From positions 248,001-312,000 of the forward strand of contig NZ_JAMPKY010000006.1 of NCBI RefSeq assembly GCF_039962255.1: a DNA stretch of 64,000 bases, read 5' to 3'. Below the pieces are notes generated by a model that was not told where the DNA came from, made no database searches, and saw only the letters and a list, made by a program, of their open reading frames with translations. Below are positions 54,695 through 61,105 of the stretch, piece by piece. The position numbers and the translations under genes are program-made. Position 1 is the first letter of the stretch. Each line of letters starts with the position of its first letter. Origin of the DNA: Leptolyngbya subtilissima AS-A7. Its GTDB lineage: Bacteria; Cyanobacteriota; Cyanobacteriia; Phormidesmidales; Phormidesmidaceae.

Positions 54695-56267
54695 AAGCTA
54701 CTCTATTAAGAGCGCTGGTATTAATCAAAGCCAGTACGTTAGCAGGCTTTATTCAATGCAGCCTATCGGCTGTGGTCTTCCACATGTCGAAAGTTTAATT
54801 AGCTACGTTTCAAGACTAGCCACAGCACACTGTGTTCCTACAGGCCTCTTGGTGACAAAGGAAATTGCTCCTTTAATTAAACCTAATTATAGTTTGGTTA
54901 GTAAGTCTCACCCAGGGAGTTTGGGTGTCATATTTTCCGATTCAACTAGTGCACTCAATGGATATGGTGATTGGGCATTTGGAGCAGTCAACGCAGTTGA
55001 GAAGCTTACTTGCAGAACGGATATATTTCAACTAACTTTGCTTAATTGGCGAAAAACTATATCTAATTGGAAACTTTTAAAGCAGCAAAGAGCTTGGTGT
55101 CCTCTTTGTTTTAAGGAATCACTTGATGATTCTAAAATTCTGTATGAACCTCTTAATTGGAGTTTAGAAGTACTCAAAATATGTCCTACTCATAAGACTC
55201 CTCTTGCTAACATTTGTCCTCATTGTGAAAAAGAGAACAAACCGCTTTCATGGTATAGCAAGTCAGGGTTTTGTTCAAAGTGCCGAGAGTGGCTAGGTAT
55301 TGATGCTTACACACGTAAACTACCTAATCTGAAATTTGAAGCAGTTGAAGATGAAGAGCAACTTCACTGCATCAAATGCGTAAGCGATTTATTTTCCATG
55401 CCGCCAGAGAGTTTTTCTGACAAAGTCAAGGTTTCCATTGCAAGCCATTTAGATCGTTTTGTAGAGGGTAAAGCGCGTGGCAAAGTTTCATATTTAGCTC
55501 AAGCCTTAGCAATTGATATATCTGCAGTACAAAAATGGCGTAAAGGCCAAAGTACTCCAACTTTAGCCTCTATGATCAGTATCTGCTACAAACTTCAAAT
55601 TGATTTTCCCACTTTGTTCGAGCCTGCTTGTAGTGAGGCTATCGATAAAATTTGTGAGTTAGACAAAAATCATAAGGAGCCAAGTGAAAAATCAATTTCT
55701 TATAGACCCAACAGGCGTAATGTGCAAAAGCGGAGATTGGTCATATCAGTTTTAGAGACAGCACTTCTTGAGAATCCCCCGCCATCAATCAATGATATTG
55801 TAGCTACGTTAAAATACCGTACTAGCTCAGCCCTCTATTACTATGCTCCTGAAACCTGCAAAAGATTGATACAAAGGCACAAGGTTTTTTTGAAGGAACA
55901 TTTGAAGGAGCAGCAGGTCAAGTCTATCCGAGAAATTTTGGAAAGAGCTTTGGACGAATATCCTCCAAGATCTTTACAGAATGTTGCTAGTGAATCAGGA
56001 ATATATCCGCAAAAATTGAGAGCTTACGAAAAAAGCTTGTGTAAGCAGGTGTCTTATAATTACTCTAAGTTCATAAAACAAAGGAGAGTTGATCAGGAGG
56101 AAATTCTTTTTGAGGAGATGAAGCAGATCGCTCAATCTCTTTACAGCAAGGGCATTAGACCTACCCAGAAACGTGTAGCCCTTCATCTGAGTAGTCCTTG
56201 CTTGGTTTTGCGACATGGGATTCGAGAAAAGCTAGAGCAGTTTCTTCAAGAGAATGAGTGGTTTTGA
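54687..56267 (+). CDS. tniQ: TniQ/TnsD-like target-selection protein 1
   Basis: A 526-residue protein. The N-terminal TniQ domain has a zinc-finger series (RAWCPLCFKE, CPTHKTPL, CPHCEKEN, FCSKCREWLG, about 133-210). A helix-turn-helix-like KVSYLAQALAIDISAVQKWR and GQSTPTLASMISICYKLQID lies near 265-310. The C-terminal 200 residues contain repeated helical units (VQKRRLVISVLETALLENPP, LEEHLKEQQVKSIREILERA, YPPRSLQNVASESGIYPQKL), the expected place of a TnsD DNA-binding region. No Cascade partner is visible. It probably recognises a chromosomal attachment site. Confidence 0.8.
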   Translation: MNESYSIKSAGINQSQYVSRLYSMQPIGCGLPHVESLISYVSRLATAHCVPTGLLVTKEIAPLIKPNYSLVSKSHPGSLGVIFSDSTSALNGYGDWAFGAVNAVEKLTCRTDIFQLTLLNWRKTISNWKLLKQQRAWCPLCFKESLDDSKILYEPLNWSLEVLKICPTHKTPLANICPHCEKENKPLSWYSKSGFCSKCREWLGIDAYTRKLPNLKFEAVEDEEQLHCIKCVSDLFSMPPESFSDKVKVSIASHLDRFVEGKARGKVSYLAQALAIDISAVQKWRKGQSTPTLASMISICYKLQIDFPTLFEPACSEAIDKICELDKNHKEPSEKSISYRPNRRNVQKRRLVISVLETALLENPPPSINDIVATLKYRTSSALYYYAPETCKRLIQRHKVFLKEHLKEQQVKSIREILERALDEYPPRSLQNVASESGIYPQKLRAYEKSLCKQVSYNYSKFIKQRRVDQEEILFEEMKQIAQSLYSKGIRPTQKRVALHLSSPCLVLRHGIREKLEQFLQENEWF

Positions 56268-56279
56268 GGTGTTGCTACA

Positions 56280-57680
56280 ATGTCTCGACCCATATCAAAT
56301 TCAAGTGTAAGTTTAGACCTAGGCACAGTGGTGATGGGTATACCACCGAGGTCTGTTAGTAGGCTCTATCATGTTCTCCCTAAAGGTATTGATACTGCCT
56401 ACATCGAAAGCCTAACTAGCTTCATATGCCGTTTAGCTATAGCTCATTGTGTACCTGCAGGTGCGCTGCTTGAGAATCTAGCGAAACCTATGCTGGGAAA
56501 AGAGCATGGAAGCGCAACGCTGCATAAAATTTATAACTATACTGCTGCTATAAACGGGCCGGGCACAATGGCTCAAGACCTAATTTCCTGTTTAGAAGAG
56601 CTTACACATCAACATGCTCTTTCCAGAATTACCTTAATACCCTGGGCTGAGATTCTTACTACAAGACGACTCTTACGATCCCACAGGGCTTGGTGTCCCT
56701 GCTGTCTGCAAGAACTTAGGAATCAAGGGCTTGAGGTTTATGAAGCGTTGCTCTGGACAGTTGAAGCTGTCAAGGTCTGCAATAGACATCATCTCTATCT
56801 AAAAGAGAACTGCGCTGCCTGCAGTAAATCAAGCATCTTCTTGACTTGGCAGGGCCGACCAGGCTATTGCTCTCACTGCTCATCATGGTTGGGCTTAGAG
56901 CATAGCCAACTCACCACAGAACAGGGATGTCGAAGTGATGAACAGCTAAGCCGACAGCTCTGGATCGCGAACGCTGTGGGTGAAATTTTAGCTGCTGACA
57001 GTAGCTTGCTTAAACCTTCTAGGGAAAAACTAGCTAAAGGATTATCGAAAGCTGTCAGTCATTTTGCTGACGGTAACACTGCAGGGTTGGCAAGACAGCT
57101 AGGAGTACCTAGGAATACCCTTTGGCTTTGGTGTAACGGTAAAAATCATCCTACTCTCGGTTCTATATTGGATATCTGCCAAAAAGTAGGAGTTAATCCT
57201 CTAAATCTTTTCTGCGATGAGAATCTCAAGCTTCCACTGCGCACTCTGCTGAAACCAACACTTCTTCAGGCGCCTGAAACCTTTAGACAATCCCCAAAGA
57301 GATTTCCCAGAGCTACAGTCGAAAAACACCTTCAAATGCTGTTATCTGTTGAAGATGGCCCTTTTCCTTCTTTAGAGGAGGTTGCTCGACAGCTCAAGCA
57401 GGATAGACGGACCATACTGCGACACTTACCAGAGCTAAGTCGCGAGATATCGAAGCGCTATAGAGCCTACCGACGGGAGGCAAAAGAAGCAAATATGAAA
57501 GCCTCTTGTGAGGATATAAGGCAAATCGTTATCGAACTACGAAAAACGAACCAATATCCTTCGGAGGCTCGAGTGGCATCACTTATGGCTCATCCTGGGT
57601 TCTTACGCTACGAGGTTGTTCGAAGCACCCTTAAGGCGGCACAAAAACCGATGCATTTCTCTGACTCTGGTGACCTTTAA
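56280..57680 (+). CDS. TniQ/TnsD-like target-selection protein 2
   Basis: A 466-residue protein homologous to the preceding one, 12 bases downstream: MQPIGCGLPHVESLISYVSRL-type opening is replaced by HVLPKGIDTAYIESLTSFIC, with the zinc motif RAWCPCCLQEL, NRHHLYLKENCAACSKS, YCSHCSSWLGLE, a helix-turn-helix-like NTAGLARQLGVPRNTLWLWC and GKNHPTLGSILDICQKVGVN, and helical C-terminal repeats (FPSLEEVARQLKQDRRTILR). Both proteins end in SSPCLVLRHGIREKL/AHPGFLRYEVVRSTL-type segments. It is a duplicate with a divergent C-terminus, which could give the element a second target specificity. Confidence 0.78.
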   Translation: MSRPISNSSVSLDLGTVVMGIPPRSVSRLYHVLPKGIDTAYIESLTSFICRLAIAHCVPAGALLENLAKPMLGKEHGSATLHKIYNYTAAINGPGTMAQDLISCLEELTHQHALSRITLIPWAEILTTRRLLRSHRAWCPCCLQELRNQGLEVYEALLWTVEAVKVCNRHHLYLKENCAACSKSSIFLTWQGRPGYCSHCSSWLGLEHSQLTTEQGCRSDEQLSRQLWIANAVGEILAADSSLLKPSREKLAKGLSKAVSHFADGNTAGLARQLGVPRNTLWLWCNGKNHPTLGSILDICQKVGVNPLNLFCDENLKLPLRTLLKPTLLQAPETFRQSPKRFPRATVEKHLQMLLSVEDGPFPSLEEVARQLKQDRRTILRHLPELSREISKRYRAYRREAKEANMKASCEDIRQIVIELRKTNQYPSEARVASLMAHPGFLRYEVVRSTLKAAQKPMHFSDSGDL

Positions 57681-57751
57681 GCGATGTGTGGTGCTCGTGC
57701 ACCTGCGAAGCCCCTTTTGCAGCCGTAATTCTGAATAAGTGGTCGAAGGGA

Positions 57752-58066
57752 TTATCTAGGGGGATCTTGGAAACAGGGGAGACTGGGATGTAACCTTGGA
57801 TCGCCTATGCTCACGATATTGGACATATCAAATTTAGTAGGGTCTACTGGCTCTCCAGGTACGAAGCGGTATGGCTGAGGTTCCCAATCAAATAGGGTCG
57901 GTACATAGCCTTGGCCATTGCCTTTCCAACTAGCCGTGTCTTCAGCCAACCTCGTACAAAAGCTTTCAATGAGATCTTGGGCTTGGTTGGTCTGACCCTG
58001 TGAGCAAAATTCCGAAAGCTTATCGATTAAGCGGTTCATGACATCCTCAAGCTCTTCTGCCACCAT
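57752..58066 (-). CDS. hypothetical protein
   Basis: A 104-residue acidic protein of mostly helical N-terminus (EELEDVMNRLIDKLSEFCSQ, TNQAQDLIESFCTRLAEDTA) and a Pro-rich C-terminal half (LFDWEPQPYRFVPGEPVDPT). I do not recognise it. It is transcribed against the transposition operon and with the XRE gene upstream on the same strand, so it may belong to the small regulator region. Confidence 0.5.
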   Translation of the reverse strand: MVAEELEDVMNRLIDKLSEFCSQGQTNQAQDLIESFCTRLAEDTASWKGNGQGYVPTLFDWEPQPYRFVPGEPVDPTKFDMSNIVSIGDPRLHPSLPCFQDPPR

Positions 58067-58123
58067 GGGGCACCTCTAGTTACTTAATACAAGGGTACTC
58101 AATTTTCTGGGGGCAGTTCAACT

Positions 58124-58390
58124 TCAACGCTTACTCGGCTTCCCAAAGCTTTGCTCAGAGGGGCTTTCGAAGTCTACGAAGTACATGAGAGGCTTATCGT
58201 AGATCGAGGCGAATTCAAGGAGTTCAATGACGTCGACGCGTCGCTCGCCGGACTCGCACTTGGAAACGAAGGACTGAGGGACGCTGAGGCGGGCCGCCAC
58301 CTGCTGTTGGGTCAGGTGGGCTTCTAGGCGGGCAGCTTTCAGCCGGGCGAGGAACTGTTGGTAACGAAGTGAATAGACTGAGCTGCTCAT
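58124..58390 (-). CDS. XRE-family helix-turn-helix regulator
   Basis: An 88-residue protein from ATG 58390. A complete XRE fold: YQQFLARLKAARLEAHLTQQ, QVAARLSVPQSFVSKCESGE, RRVDVIELLEFASIYDKPLM. It is divergent from the small CxxC gene at 58456, and an inverted repeat at 58418-58438 in the gap is a likely operator. Such regulators are common in Tn7-like and CAST elements, though a toxin-antitoxin role is also possible. Confidence 0.7.
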   Translation of the reverse strand: MSSSVYSLRYQQFLARLKAARLEAHLTQQQVAARLSVPQSFVSKCESGERRVDVIELLEFASIYDKPLMYFVDFESPSEQSFGKPSKR

Positions 58391-58417
58391 GACGAGCAAG
58401 CTACAATCAGCGGTTAA

Positions 58418-58438
58418 AATATCCCAAAATCGGATATT
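58418..58438. promoter_or_regulatory. inverted repeat, possible XRE operator
   Basis: AATATCC at 58418-58424 and GGATATT at 58432-58438, separated by 7 bases, in the gap between divergent XRE and CxxC genes. Confidence 0.45.
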
Positions 58439-58455
58439 CGTAGAGGTTTAACTCG

Positions 58456-58824
58456 ATGTTGAGATTGTTTGTGGAATGGGACGGGGATGCAGCCAACCTA
58501 AAACTATTTTTGAGGTGTTCCTCTTGTGGTGGGATCATTGATGACTCAGATCTTGCTGTAGCGCTCTACCCAGTCAGAATCCAGTCTCGGAGAGAGGTGT
58601 ATGGTGTACCCATCACTGATCTGGACTGGACTACGGTGTATACGGTTCACTCTGGACCGTGTTCTTATAGAGCAAAGACCTTAGCCCTAGAAAGCTATAA
58701 GCAGCTTGAGGCCATGCAGCTTTCAGTGTTTTTATCTCAGCTCATGAAAAGTACAGATGCCCTTCGTGATACTCGGCCAGAGCTTTGGGATGATATCAAG
58801 CGGGAAATGGAGTGGGATGAGTAG
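58456..58824 (+). CDS. hypothetical protein with CxxC motif
   Basis: A 122-residue protein. The start at ATG 58456 has AGAGG eight bases ahead. One CxxC pair (FLRCSSCGGIIDD, residues 18-31) and a single Cys near 75 suggest a weak zinc or redox site; otherwise beta-rich in the middle and acidic at the C-terminus (DALRDTRPELWDDIKREMEW). It is divergent from the XRE regulator and may be its target. Family unknown. Confidence 0.5.
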   Translation: MLRLFVEWDGDAANLKLFLRCSSCGGIIDDSDLAVALYPVRIQSRREVYGVPITDLDWTTVYTVHSGPCSYRAKTLALESYKQLEAMQLSVFLSQLMKSTDALRDTRPELWDDIKREMEWDE

Positions 58825-59044
58825 GGTGCTCAGCACTGAGGTTCTACCCAGCCGTGCTGCCACCTCAGAATTAGGGTTGGTTGATCGTCTGGCAGCTCTA
58901 CGGTCAGGTAAAGTTTCCGTTAAAAAATAAAGAACTCGTTAGTTTGGGCCGTATTTAGAACTAGAACGGGAACTATCAGTGGAAATACCCGCCTCGCGAA
59001 CGGCTCATGGTGGGTTAGCTAGACCAGCGATAGGGATCGAGTGA

Positions 59045-59593
59045 ATGCCGCGCGGAAAAAAGAACGGAGCTAAGGGCCAGCCCAGCAACGGAGCCAACCT
59101 AGGCTTTGAGCAAACTCTCTGGGCCGCCGCTGACAAGATACGTGGCCATGTGGATGCTGCTAAGTACAAGCACGTCCCTCTAGGGCTGAGCTTCCTCAGG
59201 TACATCTCCGATACGTTTCAGGAGTTATACAACGATCTAGCCGCTCGAGCCGACACCGACTACACTGGCCCCAAAGACCGCGAGGAGTACACGGCGGAGA
59301 ATACCTTCTGGATGACGAAGGAGGCTCGGTTGAGCCACATTCAAGCCAGCGCTAAGCAGCCCACGATCAGCAAGATTATTGCGAAGACCATGCTGGCGAT
59401 TGAGAAGGAGAACCCCAAGCGGCTGAAGGGAGTGCCACCCATAGGCTACGCTCGCCCAGGCTCCAATAAAATCCCCCTGTGGCAACTGAGCGAATTAATT
59501 AGCATCATTAGCCCCAGGGATAAGGCTAGCCGCTCTAAGGGGCTGGTACATGACTTTTGCAGGAGGTACATGACTTTACGGCCCTGTCTATAG
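59045..59593 (+). pseudogene. truncated type I restriction-modification methylase (hsdM remnant)
   Basis: The first 160 codons follow HsdM closely: LGFEQTLWAAADKIRGHVDA, AKYKHVPLGLSFLRYISDTF, YTAENTFWMTKEARLSHIQA, KQPTISKIIAKTMLAIEKEN and GYARPGSNKIPLWQLSELIS. It then runs out of homology (LVHDFCRRYMTLRPC) and stops before the catalytic NPPF region, so it is not a working enzyme. It marks where another defence system was present or was replaced. The GC content drops immediately after it. Confidence 0.75.
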
Positions 59594-59676
59594 GTTATGA
59601 CTTGAAGTTATTAAAACTACCAATCATTTGTACTAATTAAAAGCTTGTAAAGAGTGAAAATTAGGAGGAATATATT

Positions 59677-61089
59677 ATTACACTCAGTACGATAACAAGT
59701 TGGCTGGCGAGTTCAGTAACGCCTTCTACCGATGGTAGGTACAGACATCAATTATGTGAAGAAGATCTAAACCATCGTGCTGCAGCGATCATTGAGCTTA
59801 AAGAATTTATTAGAGAAGCTCATGAAGATGCTCGCTCTCGCTTAAGAGATTTGGAGTCAGATTCTCTTAATCCTATACCTTCTAATTTGGACCCAGCGAA
59901 AGGTTATCCTGAGATACTCCATATTCAAACTTTGAAGGGTTATTTCGGAGAAACATTTGCAGGAATCATAGCGTTAAACTTTTCACCTTTTGGTGAAACA
60001 GATTGGGAGGTTCCGGCCTTTCTTTTTCGGTTTCACTTAACCGAATTTCAACAACTAGAGTTCCTTCAGCAAGTTGAGGATGAGGAAGCTAACCTTCGTC
60101 CTGGAAGAACCGGAGATGATTGTTTAGCCTTTAGACGTAATCACGCAGGCGAGATCATCGCTTCTTTAGTTTGCGAGGCTAAATGTACTGCAGATCATCA
60201 ATCCAGCATGATTTCTGAGGCCCATGAAAAGGCAAGCTCGGCAAATCCATTGCCTGTTGATCGTCTTCAGTTAATTGAGATTTTGAAAGATCGAGGAGAT
60301 CCTGAGGCAAACAGTTGGATCGACGCTTTAAGGCAACTAAAACTACGTAGTTCTGCTTCCAACTACGAAAGATATGACCTCATTAGTTATGTCTGTGGAT
60401 TACCAGGTGTACAAGGTGGTGTGGAAAGAATTTCAAGATCCGCTCCACACCTTAATTATACTGGAAGAAGAAAGCTAGAAGTAGTTGAAGTTCACTTGCA
60501 TGATATAGAAGGGCTCATAGAAACTGTCTATGAGAAACCACAAGAGTTCTCTTTACTTACAATATGCAATCCATCAAGCATGGAAGAAAAGTGGAACAAC
60601 GTATTATCTCAAATCAGGACTGCTGCTACTTTGAGTTTACTTCGCACGCAATGCAACTTATTACACTTCGACGGAGAAACAGCTTATATTGGAGTTAATT
60701 CTTTACCCCTTTTTAGAGATGTCCAGAAAAAAATAGATGATCTAAAAAAAGCCTTTAAAAATTCCGGCGAATACACTCCACGACAAGGAAGAAGAGGAAG
60801 AGAGATACAAGTAGAAATCAAGCTCAAGCTTCTATGTTCACCAATAGCTATCTCGTCCTTATATTTATCTCAAGTATGGGAAGATGTGCTATCTCATGTT
60901 GAGCAGACTTCAACTAAGGCGTTACTTAGGCAGCAATGTAACCTCTTGAGCATAAGTGGTGATGAAGTCGTCATTGGAGTTGCATCACAACCATTACTTG
61001 ATCGAGCTCTCAGTCAAAGTCAAAAGATTCAGGAAGCTTTTGAGCAGGTTCTAGGTCATAGAGTTAATGTACAGCTTATTAACTTATAA
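59677..61089 (+). CDS. HamA-like (DUF1837-type) nuclease with two DnaX-like C-terminal domains, apparent AUU start
   Basis: A 470-residue protein. A strong SD AGGAGG at 59663-59668 lies 8 bases before ATT 59677, and the frame is open from there; a TTG start at 59851 would remove 58 residues. A PD-(D/E)xK nuclease pattern is visible: GETFAG (Glu 92), TGDDCLAFR (Asp 148), CEAKCT (Glu 167, Lys 169), as in HamA of the Hachiman anti-phage system. Residues about 305-386 and 401-470 are tandem copies of WxxVLS...LLRxQCNLL...IGVxSxPL, which resembles the C-terminal domain of cyanobacterial DnaX. It is followed 16 bases later by the helicase gene. Confidence 0.6.
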   Translation: MTLSTITSWLASSVTPSTDGRYRHQLCEEDLNHRAAAIIELKEFIREAHEDARSRLRDLESDSLNPIPSNLDPAKGYPEILHIQTLKGYFGETFAGIIALNFSPFGETDWEVPAFLFRFHLTEFQQLEFLQQVEDEEANLRPGRTGDDCLAFRRNHAGEIIASLVCEAKCTADHQSSMISEAHEKASSANPLPVDRLQLIEILKDRGDPEANSWIDALRQLKLRSSASNYERYDLISYVCGLPGVQGGVERISRSAPHLNYTGRRKLEVVEVHLHDIEGLIETVYEKPQEFSLLTICNPSSMEEKWNNVLSQIRTAATLSLLRTQCNLLHFDGETAYIGVNSLPLFRDVQKKIDDLKKAFKNSGEYTPRQGRRGREIQVEIKLKLLCSPIAISSLYLSQVWEDVLSHVEQTSTKALLRQQCNLLSISGDEVVIGVASQPLLDRALSQSQKIQEAFEQVLGHRVNVQLINL

Positions 61090-61105
61090 AATTTAAGGGT
61101 GAATG

